Source: RAM1 sp050247515
Lineage (GTDB): Bacteria; Pseudomonadota; Gammaproteobacteria; Burkholderiales; Burkholderiaceae_C
NCBI GenBank assembly: GCA_050247515.1
Contig: JBFWUB010000005.1
Location: 124,001-188,000, forward strand
Length of the DNA: 64,000 nt
Direction: 5' to 3'
Shown here: in pieces, positions 42,989 through 50,957 of the stretch
Layout of the letters: each line of letters starts with the position of its first letter
How positions within the stretch are numbered: the stretch's first letter is position 1
Notes under the pieces: model-generated
Seen by the model: only the letters and a program-made list of their open reading frames with translations
Told to the model about the DNA's origin: nothing
Databases searched by the model: none
Translations under genes and position numbers: made by a program

Positions 42989-44530
42989 ATGAACGCCCCC
43001 GACCTGACCCGCCCCGCCGCCGCCGTGGCCTCCATCGAACACTGGATCAACGGGCGCGTGGTGCCCGGCCAGAGCGGCCGGCGCGCCGATGTGTTCAACC
43101 CCGCCACCGGCGCCGTGACCGGCCAGGTGGCGCTGGCCAACAACGCCGAGGTGTCCGCCGCCGTGGCCGCCGCGCAGGCGGCCTTCCCGGCCTGGGCCGA
43201 CACGCCGCCGATCCGCCGCGCGCGCGTGATGTTCAAGTTCCTGGAACTGCTGAACCAGGAGCGTGACACGCTGGCGCATGCCATCACCGCCGAGCACGGC
43301 AAGGTGTTCACCGACGCGCAGGGCGAGGTCACGCGCGGCATCGACATCGTCGAATTCGCCTGCGGCATCCCGCAGCTGCTCAAGGGCGACTACACCGACC
43401 AGGTCTCCACCGGCATCGACAACTGGACGCTGCGCCAGCCGCTGGGCGTGGTGGCCGGCATCACGCCGTTCAATTTCCCGGTGATGGTGCCGATGTGGAT
43501 GTACCCGGTGGCCATTGCCGCGGGCAACTGCTTCGTGCTCAAGCCCAGCCCCATCGACCCCAGCGCGAGCCTGATGATGGCCGACCTGCTGAAACGCGCG
43601 GGCCTGCCCGACGGCGTGTTCAACGTGGTGCAGGGCGACAAGGAAGCCGTGGACGCACTGCTGGTGCACCCGGACGTGAAGGCCGTGAGCTTTGTGGGCT
43701 CCACGCCGATTGCGAATTACATCTACGAGACCGGCGCGAAGCACGGCAAGCGCGTGCAGGCCCTGGGCGGCGCCAAGAACCACATGGTGGTCATGCCCGA
43801 CGCCGATCTGGAGCAGACCGTGGACGCACTGATCGGCAGCGCCTATGGATCCGCCGGCGAGCGCTGCATGGCGATCAGCGTGGCGGTGATGGTGGGCGAC
43901 GTGGCCGACAAGCTGGTGCCCATGCTGGCCGAGCGCGCCAAAACGCTGAAGGTGAAAAACGGCACCGAGCTGGACGCCGAGATGGGCCCCATCGTGACCA
44001 GCGCGGCGTACCAGCGCATCACCGGCTACATCGAGCAGGGCGTGAAGGAAGGCGCAAAGCTCATCGTGGACGGCCGCGAATTCAAGGGCGCGAGCGCCGG
44101 CAAGGGCTGCGACAACGGTTTCTGGCTGGGCGGCGCGCTGTTTGACCACGTGACGCCGGACATGAAAATCTACAAGGAAGAAATCTTCGGCCCGGTGCTG
44201 TCATGCGTGCGGGTGCACGACCTGAAGGAAGCGGTGAACCTGATCAACGCGCACGAGTTCGGCAACGGCGTGAGCTGCTTCACGCGCGACGGCAATGTGG
44301 CGCGCGAATTCAGCCGCCACATCCAGGTGGGCATGGTGGGCATCAACGTGCCCATTCCGGTGCCCATGGCGTGGCACGGCTTTGGCGGCTGGAAGAAGTC
44401 GCTCTTTGGTGACATGCACGCTTATGGCGAAGAAGGTGTGCGGTTCTATACCAGGCAGAAGTCGATCATGCAGCGCTGGCCGGAGAGTATTGGCAAGGGC
44501 GCTGAATTTGTGATGCCTACCGCCAAGTAG
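42989..44530 (+). CDS. mmsA: CoA-acylating methylmalonate-semialdehyde dehydrogenase
   Basis: A 513-residue aldehyde dehydrogenase converting methylmalonate semialdehyde (or malonate semialdehyde) plus CoA and NAD to propionyl-CoA (acetyl-CoA) and CO2, in valine and beta-alanine/inositol catabolism. Catalytic Cys293 is in GSAGERCMAIS; NFPVMVPMWMYPVAIAAGNCFVLKPSPIDPS and FVGSTPIANYIYETGAKHGKRVQALGGAKNH are family hallmarks, and the lack of the usual general-base Glu here fits CoA-dependent members. ATG 42989 has AAGGAAG upstream. Confidence 0.95.
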   Translation: MNAPDLTRPAAAVASIEHWINGRVVPGQSGRRADVFNPATGAVTGQVALANNAEVSAAVAAAQAAFPAWADTPPIRRARVMFKFLELLNQERDTLAHAITAEHGKVFTDAQGEVTRGIDIVEFACGIPQLLKGDYTDQVSTGIDNWTLRQPLGVVAGITPFNFPVMVPMWMYPVAIAAGNCFVLKPSPIDPSASLMMADLLKRAGLPDGVFNVVQGDKEAVDALLVHPDVKAVSFVGSTPIANYIYETGAKHGKRVQALGGAKNHMVVMPDADLEQTVDALIGSAYGSAGERCMAISVAVMVGDVADKLVPMLAERAKTLKVKNGTELDAEMGPIVTSAAYQRITGYIEQGVKEGAKLIVDGREFKGASAGKGCDNGFWLGGALFDHVTPDMKIYKEEIFGPVLSCVRVHDLKEAVNLINAHEFGNGVSCFTRDGNVAREFSRHIQVGMVGINVPIPVPMAWHGFGGWKKSLFGDMHAYGEEGVRFYTRQKSIMQRWPESIGKGAEFVMPTAK

Positions 44531-44601
44531 ACCTTGTTGTCCTGTTACTTCACTCGCGGGGTTCGCGGCGGGCGGTATGCGGCGGGGCTCATGCTGCGGT
44601 G

Positions 44602-44620
44602 GTTTTTGCTGCGCAAAAAC
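44602..44620 (+). terminator. Hairpin after mmsA
   Basis: GTTTTTGC-TGC-GCAAAAAC, extended outside by GCGG/CCGC, 72 bp after the mmsA stop. No T-run follows, so it may be a weak terminator or part of the repeat region that follows. Confidence 0.4.
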
Positions 44621-44678
44621 TCCGCTGCGATGCCCGATCCCGGGCGCGCCCAGTGGTGGCGCACCAGCCCTAGCTCTG

Positions 44679-44917
44679 CAAAGCCACGCCTGCGGCGCAC
44701 GGGCCTGGGGGCGCCTCTGTGACGCCGAGCAGCGCAGGGGTGAGTGTCGGCGCGCGTGAGCGCGCTTCGTGCTCTGACTCACCGCACCTGTCCGAGCGCA
44801 GCGCGCAGCGCGTAGCGAGTTGTGCGGTGCGACCGATCCCTGAGCAGCACAGGGGAGTCGCCGCAGGCGATCGTCACAGTGAAGCCCCCAGGCCCGTGCG
44901 CCGCAGGCGTGGCTTTG
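44679..44917. repeat. Structured repeat with 34-bp perfect inverted ends
   Basis: The 456-bp gap between mmsA and the GMC gene has no credible ORF. Its main feature is a 239-bp unit whose ends, 44679-44712 and 44884-44917, are perfect 34-bp inverted repeats (each containing CACGCCTGCGGCGCACGGGC or complement). Inside, CACCGCAC/GTGCGGTG and CTGTGACG/CGTCACAG also pair, and GAGCAGCGCAGGGG/GAGCAGCACAGGGG are near-direct repeats. The shape is that of a MITE-like or large intergenic palindromic element. No target-site duplication is obvious. Confidence 0.75.
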
Positions 44918-44986
44918 CCGCGAGGTAAGGGCACGGAAAGCAACGCCATACAAACTACCGGCGAAAACAACAACGAGACAGACACC

Positions 44987-46636
44987 ATGAGCGAGACAAG
45001 CTTCGACTACATCATCATTGGTGGCGGCACGGCCGGCTGCCTGCTGGCCAACCGGCTGAGTGCCGATGCCAGCAAGCGCGTGCTGCTGATCGAGGCGGGG
45101 CGCAAGGACGACTACCACTGGATCCATATTCCCGTGGGTTACCTGTACTGCATTGGCAACCCGCGCACCGACTGGCTGTACAAGACCGAGCCCGACGCCG
45201 GCCTGAACGGGCGCACGCTGCGCTACCCGCGCGGCAAGACACTGGGCGGGTGCAGCAGCATCAACGGCATGATCTACATGCGCGGCCAGGCGCGCGACTA
45301 CGACCAGTGGGCGCAACTGACCGGCGACGCCAGCTGGGCCTGGGACAACTGCCTGCCCGACTTCAAGCGCCACGAAGACCATTACAAGGGCGCCGACGCC
45401 CTGCACGGCGCCGGCGGCGAATGGCGCGTGGAGCGCCAGCGCCTGCGCTGGGACATCCTGGACGCATTTGCCCAGGCGGCGCAGCAAGCCGGCATACCGC
45501 ACAGCGAGGACTTCAACCGCGGCGACAACGAAGGCGTGGGCTACTTCCAGGTCAACCAGAAAAACGGCTGGCGCTGGAACACGGCCAAGGCCTTCCTGCG
45601 GCCCACCTGCTATGCGCGGCCCAACTTTGAAATGTGGACCTCGGCGCAGGTGACCCGGCTCGTCATTGAAACGCAGCCCGACGGCAGCCGCCGCTGCACC
45701 GGCGCCCAGGTGTGGACTGGCAACGGCATGACCACCGCCAGCGCCGCGCGCGAGGTGATCCTGTGCGCGGGCAGCATTGGCTCGCCGCAGATCCTGCAGC
45801 TGTCAGGCATCGGGCCTGCGGACTTGCTGAAAAAGCATGGCATCGACGTGGTGAGCGACCTGCCCGGCGTGGGCGCCAACCTGCAGGACCACCTGCAGAT
45901 CCGTGCCGTGTTCAAGGTGCAGGGCGTGCCCACGCTGAACACCATGGCCAACACGCTGTGGGGCAAGGCAAAGATCGGGCTGGAATACGCGCTCAGGCGC
46001 AGCGGGCCCATGAGCATGGCGCCGTCGCAGCTGGGCGCGTTCACCCGCAGCTCGCCCGACCAGCCCTGGGCCAACATTGAATACCACGTGCAACCGCTCA
46101 GCCTGGACGCCTTTGGCGAGCCGCTGCACACCGTGCCCGCGTTCACCGCCAGCGTGTGCAACCTCAACCCCACCAGCCGGGGCACGGTTACGATCCGCAG
46201 CGCGAAGTTCGACGACGCGCCGGCCATCGCGCCCAACTACCTCAGCACCGACGAGGACCGCAAGGTGGCCGCCGATTCACTGCGCGTCACGCGGCGCATC
46301 GTGGCGCAACCGGCACTGGCGAAGTTCAAACCCCAGGAATGGAAGCCGGGTACGCAGTTCCAGAGCGACGAAGACCTGGCCCGGCTGGCCGGCGACATCG
46401 CCACCACGATCTTTCACCCGGTGGGCACCACCAAAATGGGCCGGGACGACGACCCGATGGCGGTGCTTGATTCACGGATGCGCGTGCGCGACGGTCAAGG
46501 CGGCCTGATTGGCGGGCTGCGCGTGGTGGACGCGGGCGCCATGCCCACCATCACCAGCGGCAACACCAATTCGCCCACGCTGATGATGGCCGAGAAGGCT
46601 GCGGGCTGGATCCGCGCCGCGGCGCGCGCGGCGTGA
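44987..46636 (+). CDS. GMC family FAD-dependent oxidoreductase
   Basis: A 549-residue flavoprotein of the glucose-methanol-choline family. FDYIIIGGGTAGCLLANRLSA binds FAD; RYPRGKTLGGCSSINGMIYMRGQARDYDQWA is the GMC signature 1; catalytic region FHPVGTTKMG and TSGNTNSPTLMMAEKAA supply His and Asn. It resembles choline/alcohol dehydrogenases; the true alcohol is unknown. No signal peptide. Start 44987 by family alignment; the upstream open frame runs into the repeat. Confidence 0.94.
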   Translation: MSETSFDYIIIGGGTAGCLLANRLSADASKRVLLIEAGRKDDYHWIHIPVGYLYCIGNPRTDWLYKTEPDAGLNGRTLRYPRGKTLGGCSSINGMIYMRGQARDYDQWAQLTGDASWAWDNCLPDFKRHEDHYKGADALHGAGGEWRVERQRLRWDILDAFAQAAQQAGIPHSEDFNRGDNEGVGYFQVNQKNGWRWNTAKAFLRPTCYARPNFEMWTSAQVTRLVIETQPDGSRRCTGAQVWTGNGMTTASAAREVILCAGSIGSPQILQLSGIGPADLLKKHGIDVVSDLPGVGANLQDHLQIRAVFKVQGVPTLNTMANTLWGKAKIGLEYALRRSGPMSMAPSQLGAFTRSSPDQPWANIEYHVQPLSLDAFGEPLHTVPAFTASVCNLNPTSRGTVTIRSAKFDDAPAIAPNYLSTDEDRKVAADSLRVTRRIVAQPALAKFKPQEWKPGTQFQSDEDLARLAGDIATTIFHPVGTTKMGRDDDPMAVLDSRMRVRDGQGGLIGGLRVVDAGAMPTITSGNTNSPTLMMAEKAAGWIRAAARAA

Positions 46637-46643
46637 TCCGCCC

Positions 46644-47099
46644 TTAACGGATGCCGCCCACGTAGCGCGGCGCGTTGGGGTCACGCGGCTTGGCGTCACG
46701 CCCGAAGGTGGAGTCGGCAAAGCCCGATTCGCCAAACACCGAATTCAGAAAGCCGCTGGCATGCTCGGGCGCGGGCGCGGGTTGCTCCACCAGCGGCGCT
46801 GGCGCCGTGGCCACCGGGGCCGCCGCCTGGCGCTCGCGCAGCAGCTGCATGGCGGTCTGGGCCAGCGGCTTGGCCGGCGCCTTCGCCGCCGTCTCCAGCG
46901 TCGCGCGCTCCAGCTTGTCGGCCCATTCGGCCAGGTCGGGGTGGCCGTCCTCCTGCGCCTTGGCGCGCGCAAAGCGCACGATCTCCATCGCGTACTCGGC
47001 GTTCGCGGCCATCCACTCGGTATCGGTCACGCGGCCTGTCTTGCGGCGCAGCAGCACATGCAGATGCGCTGCCATTGCGAGTTTTTCACTGACCAGCAT
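46644..47099 (-). CDS. Hypothetical protein
   Basis: A 151-residue protein of unknown function. Residues 1-65 are helical and well formed (MLVSEKLAMAAHLHVLLRRKTGRVTDTEWMAANAEYAMEIVRFARAKAQEDGHPDLAEWADKLE); 70-110 are Ala/Pro-rich; the end, HASGFLNSVFGESGFADSTFGRDAKPRDPNAPRYVGGIR, is Gly/Phe-rich. No signal or membrane segment. Its end is 7 bp from the convergent GMC stop. Coding bias and the ATG with a GGAGG-like site (CGGGAGGTATTCC on the minus strand) support it being real. Confidence 0.75.
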   Translation of the reverse strand: MLVSEKLAMAAHLHVLLRRKTGRVTDTEWMAANAEYAMEIVRFARAKAQEDGHPDLAEWADKLERATLETAAKAPAKPLAQTAMQLLRERQAAAPVATAPAPLVEQPAPAPEHASGFLNSVFGESGFADSTFGRDAKPRDPNAPRYVGGIR

Positions 47100-47135
47100 G
47101 GAATACCTCCCGGGTGTGAAAGCCTGGACCGGCTA

Positions 47136-48581
47136 CTAGGAACTGATGCGCTCGCGGTGCTGTGCAATGTCAAGCCCGGTCAGCTCGCTTTGCTCGTCCA
47201 CACGCAGGCCCACGATGAGCTTGGTCAGCCACAGCAGCAGTGCCGTCATGACCAGGCTGTAGAGCATGACCGCGCCGACACCAATGGCCTGCGTGAGCAC
47301 GCTGCCCTGCACGCCCGAGACCGCCTTGCTGGCAAAAATGCCGGTCAGCAGCGAACCCACAATGCCGCCGATGCCGTGCACGCCAAAGACATCCAGCGAA
47401 TCGTCGGCGCGCAGCAGGCGCTTGAGGCCCGTGGCGCCCCAGTAGCACGCCAGCCCGGCAATGAAGCCGATCATGAGCGCCGACACCGGCGTCACAAAGC
47501 CCGCCGCCGGCGTGATGGCCACCAGCCCCGCCACCAAGCCCGAGCACAGGCCCAGCAGCGACGGCCGCCCGCGCAGCACCCATTCACCGAGCATCCATGA
47601 AATGGCGCCGGCCGAGGCGGCAATGTGCGTGACCGCCATGGCCAGGCCGGCGCGACCGTCGGCCGCCACGGCCGAGCCCGCGTTGAAGCCAAACCAGCCT
47701 ACCCACAGCATGCCGGCGCCTGCCATGGTCAGACCCAGGTTGAAGGGCTCAAAGGCCTCGCGCCCGTAGCCGCGGCGCGGCCCGAGGAAATAGGCCACGA
47801 CCAGGCCGGAGATGCCGGCGTTGATGTGCACCACCGAGCCGCCGGCGAAGTCCAGCGCACCCAGCCTGGCCAGCCAGCCCCCCGGCTCCCACACCCAGTG
47901 GGCAATCGGCGCATAGACCACCAGCGACCACATGCCGATGAACCACAGCATGGCCGAGAACTTCATGCGCTCCACAAACGCGCCCACCACCAGCGCCGCC
48001 GTGATGATGGCGAAGGTGAGCTGGTACATCGAATACACCGACTCAGGGATGTTGGGCGCAATGTGGCTGACAGCCACCTTGCCGCTTTCCTTCAGGTAAT
48101 CCAGACCGCTGAACCACATGCGGTCACCATTGCCCAGAAAGCTGCTGCCCGGGGTGAACGCCCACGAATAACCCACGGCAAACCACAGCAGGCTGACCAG
48201 CGCCGCAATGGCGACCACGCAGGCCATGGTGTTGATCACGCTCTTCTTGCGGACCATGCCCGCATAGAACAGCGCAATGCCGGGCAGCGTCATGAGCAGC
48301 ACCAGCGCGGTGGACGTCATCATCCAGGCGGTGTCGGCGCCGCTGATGGTGTCGGTGGCCACCATGCCGGGGCGCGTCAGCGGCGCGGGCGCAGGAGGGG
48401 CCGCCGTGGCAACCGGTGCGGGTGCTGCGGCAGGCTCCGGTGCGGGGGCGGGCGCGGCAGGCGTGGCGGCCGCCTCGGGTGCGCTGGCAGGTGCCGCTGC
48501 GCTGGCCTGGGCCCAAGCGCCCGCATGGACGGCCAGCCACAAGGCAATGAACACCATGGTTTGCTTCCCAACTGCACGCAT
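47136..48581 (-). CDS. amtB: Ammonium transporter, Amt family
   Basis: A 481-residue trimeric ammonium channel. Residues 1-22 are a signal peptide (ends AWA-Q), then an unusual Ala/Pro-rich periplasmic linker (about 23-75), then eleven helices with DTAWMMTSTALVLLMTLPGIALFYAGMVRKKSVINTM, the first twin-His in APIAHWVWEPGGWLA and the second in FGVHGIGGIVGSLLTGIF. It ends with a short cytosolic tail that in E. coli binds GlnK; no glnK gene is adjacent. ATG 48581 fits the leader; a sigma-54 promoter and NtrC-type site lie upstream, so it is probably nitrogen-regulated. Confidence 0.96.
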   Translation of the reverse strand: MRAVGKQTMVFIALWLAVHAGAWAQASAAAPASAPEAAATPAAPAPAPEPAAAPAPVATAAPPAPAPLTRPGMVATDTISGADTAWMMTSTALVLLMTLPGIALFYAGMVRKKSVINTMACVVAIAALVSLLWFAVGYSWAFTPGSSFLGNGDRMWFSGLDYLKESGKVAVSHIAPNIPESVYSMYQLTFAIITAALVVGAFVERMKFSAMLWFIGMWSLVVYAPIAHWVWEPGGWLARLGALDFAGGSVVHINAGISGLVVAYFLGPRRGYGREAFEPFNLGLTMAGAGMLWVGWFGFNAGSAVAADGRAGLAMAVTHIAASAGAISWMLGEWVLRGRPSLLGLCSGLVAGLVAITPAAGFVTPVSALMIGFIAGLACYWGATGLKRLLRADDSLDVFGVHGIGGIVGSLLTGIFASKAVSGVQGSVLTQAIGVGAVMLYSLVMTALLLWLTKLIVGLRVDEQSELTGLDIAQHRERISS

Positions 48582-48624
48582 ATGGAGGCCCTCTGTTCTT
48601 GGTATATCTGTGGTCGCAACTTCA

Positions 48625-48640
48625 CGCATAAGTCATGCCA
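48625..48640 (-). promoter_or_regulatory. Sigma-54 promoter of amtB
   Basis: On the minus strand TGGCAT-GACTT-ATGCG matches TGGCAC-N5-TTGCA at the essential GG (-24) and GC (-12) with correct spacing. It lies about 44 bp before the amtB start codon. Confidence 0.75.
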
Positions 48641-48702
48641 ATTGCTGGTTAACCCTGATGCGGGCCCGGCATGCACCAAAGCAAGGGCGGGAAACCCCCA
48701 AT

Positions 48703-48717
48703 GCACTATGCGGGTGC
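48703..48717 (-). promoter_or_regulatory. NtrC-type binding site upstream of amtB
   Basis: GCAC-N7-GTGC (within TGCACTATGCGGGTGCG) equals the core of the NtrC consensus and lies 63-77 bp upstream of the -24 element, the usual place for a sigma-54 activator. Confidence 0.65.
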
Positions 48718-48834
48718 GTTCGTTACATTCCATGCACTCGCAAGCGCGCTGCGCGCGCAAGGGCGAGGGACCGAGGAGACACCCCCCACAAGTCGAATTC
48801 AATATCCGGGCATCCCACGAGATGCCTCTTGCAA

Positions 48835-48860
48835 GGCGCCGGCAACCCCGGCGCCTTTTT
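48835..48860 (+). terminator. Plus-strand terminator upstream of the TSUP gene
   Basis: GGCGCCGG-CAACC-CCGGCGCC followed by TTTTT. It sits 40 bp before the TSUP start codon, and just upstream GGCATC-CCACGA-GATGCC forms a second hairpin (48809-48826). With no gene ending here it must act on a plus-strand leader or small RNA in the amtB-TSUP gap (48582-48899). Confidence 0.75.
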
Positions 48861-48899
48861 ATTGGGCGCGGGCAGGGGTGTGCGGGGCAGGCTGCGACA

Positions 48900-49670
48900 A
48901 TGCCCGCACTTATGGAATTGATGCTTGTGACGCTGGCCTCGCTGCTGGCCGGTTTCGTGGATTCGATCGTGGGTGGGGGCGGGCTGGTGCTGGTGCCGGC
49001 GCTGTTCGCCGTCTTTCCCAATACCCACCCCGCCACCCTGTTTGGCATCAACAAAAGCGCATCCGTCTGGGGCACGGCCATGGCCACCTGGCAGTACAGC
49101 CGCCGCGTGGACATGCGCTGGCGCGCCCTGCTGCCGGCGGCCGCCGCCGGCTTCGCGGGCTCATTTGCCGGCGCCTGGGTGGTCACGGTCATCTCGCCGG
49201 GGTTTCTGCGCAAGGTGCTGCCGTTCATTCTGCTGGCCGTGCTGGTGTACACGCTGGCCCGCAAGGAACTGGGCCGCGACCACGCGCCCCGCCTGGCCGG
49301 GCGCACCGAAATGCTGGCCGCCAGCACCATCGGCCTGCTGATCGGCTTTTACGACGGGTTTTTCGGCCCCGGCACGGGCAGCTTCTTCGTATTCCTGTTC
49401 GTGCGGCTGCTGGGCTACGACTTCCTGAACGCGTCGGCGTCGGCCAAGCTGCTGAACACCGCCACCAACCTGGCCGCGCTGATCCTGTTTGCCGTCAAGG
49501 GCCATGTGTGGTGGCACTTTGCGCTGGCGCTGGCCATCGCCAACGTGCTGGGCAGCGTGCTGGGCACGCACATGGCGCTCAAGCATGGGGCGGGGTTTGT
49601 GCGCGGGGTGTTCATCGTTGTCGTCACGGCGCTGATCCTGAAGACCGGTTATGACGCCTTTTTACGCTGA
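48900..49670 (+). CDS. TSUP (TauE/SafE) family transporter
   Basis: A 256-residue protein with about eight membrane helices. LASLLAGFVDSIVGGGGLVLVPALFAVFPNTHPATLFGINKSASVWGT is the first repeat, and GFYDGFFGPGTGSFFVFLFVRLLGYDFLNASASAKLLNTATNLAAL the second; both are signatures of the family that exports sulfite, organosulfonates or similar anions. ATG 48900 preferred (GGGGCAGG upstream), 48912 also possible. A terminator precedes it, suggesting attenuation control or an RNA gene. Not clearly linked to amtB. Confidence 0.9.
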   Translation: MPALMELMLVTLASLLAGFVDSIVGGGGLVLVPALFAVFPNTHPATLFGINKSASVWGTAMATWQYSRRVDMRWRALLPAAAAGFAGSFAGAWVVTVISPGFLRKVLPFILLAVLVYTLARKELGRDHAPRLAGRTEMLAASTIGLLIGFYDGFFGPGTGSFFVFLFVRLLGYDFLNASASAKLLNTATNLAALILFAVKGHVWWHFALALAIANVLGSVLGTHMALKHGAGFVRGVFIVVVTALILKTGYDAFLR

Positions 49671-49689
49671 GCTGCGTTAAGGTATCCCT

Positions 49690-50268
49690 ATGGATGACAT
49701 CGTCCGCCAGGCCATTGCCAAATGGCCCAACGTGCCCGACTGCTACGGCTGGCTGGGGCTGGACGCGCGCGGCAGCTGGTACATGCGCGACGACAAGGCC
49801 CAGGCCGCCGGCCCGTTTGCCGCCACCGACGGCGGCACGCCGGCCAGCCGCGGCTCGCTGCTGCGCCATGAAAAGCTGGTGGAGTTCATCCAGCGCAACT
49901 ACGAAAGCGACGCCCAGGGGCGCTGGTTCTTCCAGAACGGGCCGCAACGCGTGTATGTGGAGCTGGAGCTCACGCCGATGGTCTGGCGCGTGAACAGCGA
50001 TTTCTCCGTGGCCGCCCACACGGGCGCCAGCGGCACCGTGCGCAGCGCCGTGCTGGACGAGCACGGGCGGCTGTATCTGGAATGCGACATCGGCTTCGGC
50101 CTGGTGCACACCCAGGACGTGGGACTGGCCGCCGACGCCATTGAGCAGGGCCTGTGGACGCCCCAGGAGATGGCCAGCACGGATTTGCCGACGCACTTTG
50201 GCTATGTGCGCAGCCCGCAAAAAGCCGCACCCATGAAAGAAGCCGCCATGAAAAAAGCCGGTCAGTGA
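49690..50268 (+). CDS. Conserved hypothetical protein (DUF2946-like)
   Basis: A 192-residue cytoplasmic protein, MDDIVRQAIAKWPNVPDCYGWLGLDARGSWYMRDD. The text is like a family conserved in Burkholderiales that I recall being labelled DUF2946, but this name is from memory and unverified. VELELTPMVWRVNSDFSVAAHTG and LDEHGRLYLECDIGFGLVHTQDV are well-ordered segments. Its last codons (KKAGQ-stop) are encoded within the bidirectional terminator. It follows the TSUP gene by 19 bp. Confidence 0.75.
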   Translation: MDDIVRQAIAKWPNVPDCYGWLGLDARGSWYMRDDKAQAAGPFAATDGGTPASRGSLLRHEKLVEFIQRNYESDAQGRWFFQNGPQRVYVELELTPMVWRVNSDFSVAAHTGASGTVRSAVLDEHGRLYLECDIGFGLVHTQDVGLAADAIEQGLWTPQEMASTDLPTHFGYVRSPQKAAPMKEAAMKKAGQ

Positions 50269-50277
50269 CCGGCTTTT
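50253..50277. terminator. Bidirectional terminator overlapping a stop codon
   Basis: AAAAGCCGGT-CAGTG-ACCGGCTTTT. It serves the hypothetical gene (whose TGA lies at the loop, 50266-50268) and the convergent cytochrome gene. Confidence 0.9.
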
Positions 50278-50304
50278 GACGGGAAGCGCAAGGCGCGCGG
50301 GTGC

Positions 50305-50877
50305 TTACTTCTTGGCTTCGGGCGCGGCGGCTGCAGTCGCAGAAGCTGCTGCGGGGCGCTGCGGCTCGGCAAACTTGGCACCGGCCGAATTGGCCATGTA
50401 CACCACGGCGCGGGCGATTTCAACGTCGTCAAAATCACCACCGCCCTGCGGGCCCATGGCGCCCTTGCCCTTGAGGGCGGAGTTCACCAGTGCGTCCAGG
50501 CCAGTCTTGATGCGGGCGCCCCAGGCGCCTGCGTCACCCAGCTTGGGGGCGTTGGCCACACCGGCAGTGTGGCAGGCCGAGCACTGGGCCTTGAACACGG
50601 CTTCACCGGTTTGCAGGGCACGGTTGGCGTCGCGGATTTCCACCATGCCGACCTTCTGGATGCGTGCGGCCAGGCTCTTGGCGCGGTCGTCTTCGCTGAC
50701 GCCGCCCAGGCTGGTGGGCGCGGCGCTGGTGGACGGCTTGGCGTCGGACGCCACGTAGTACACCAGGCCAATGATGGCGAACACAGGGACGACGAACGAG
50801 AAAAACACCGCCAGCAGGAGCTGCTTGGGGTTCTTGATCGGGCCGGTGTGGGCTTCTTCGTGGGTGCTTTCGCTCAT
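50305..50877 (-). CDS. Membrane-anchored cytochrome c5-like protein
   Basis: A 190-residue c-type cytochrome. A short cytosolic N-terminus, one helix (QLLLAVFFSFVVPVFAIIGLVYYVA), a linker, then a haem domain with CSACH (Cys99, Cys102, His103) and a candidate Met ligand in GKGAMGPQGG; a tail rich in Ala/Lys. It resembles cytochrome c5/CytC556-type carriers that deliver electrons to terminal oxidases. Upstream a consensus TATAAT (minus strand, 50915-50920) follows a GC-rich hairpin ending the efflux operon; no clear -35. Confidence 0.93.
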   Translation of the reverse strand: MSESTHEEAHTGPIKNPKQLLLAVFFSFVVPVFAIIGLVYYVASDAKPSTSAAPTSLGGVSEDDRAKSLAARIQKVGMVEIRDANRALQTGEAVFKAQCSACHTAGVANAPKLGDAGAWGARIKTGLDALVNSALKGKGAMGPQGGGDFDDVEIARAVVYMANSAGAKFAEPQRPAAASATAAAAPEAKK

Positions 50878-50957
50878 GGCGTCCTCAAATGCGGGGCTTT
50901 GAAATCAACCCGCGATTATAACGGGGGCCTTGCGGGGAAACCCGCAGCCCCGGGACA

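Noticed and set aside
42872..44149. Extension of the LysR frame into the mmsA region
   Set aside because: Antisense to mmsA; HTH starts right after 42871.
48760..48860. S-adenosylhomocysteine riboswitch (CCGAGGAG match)
   Set aside because: Only a short match to the first stem; the other conserved segments and pseudoknot are missing and the downstream gene is not ahcY.
50915..50940. Full sigma-70 promoter before the cytochrome c5-like gene
   Set aside because: The TATAAT is perfect, but no acceptable -35 lies 16-18 bp upstream; kept only as a note in the gene entry.
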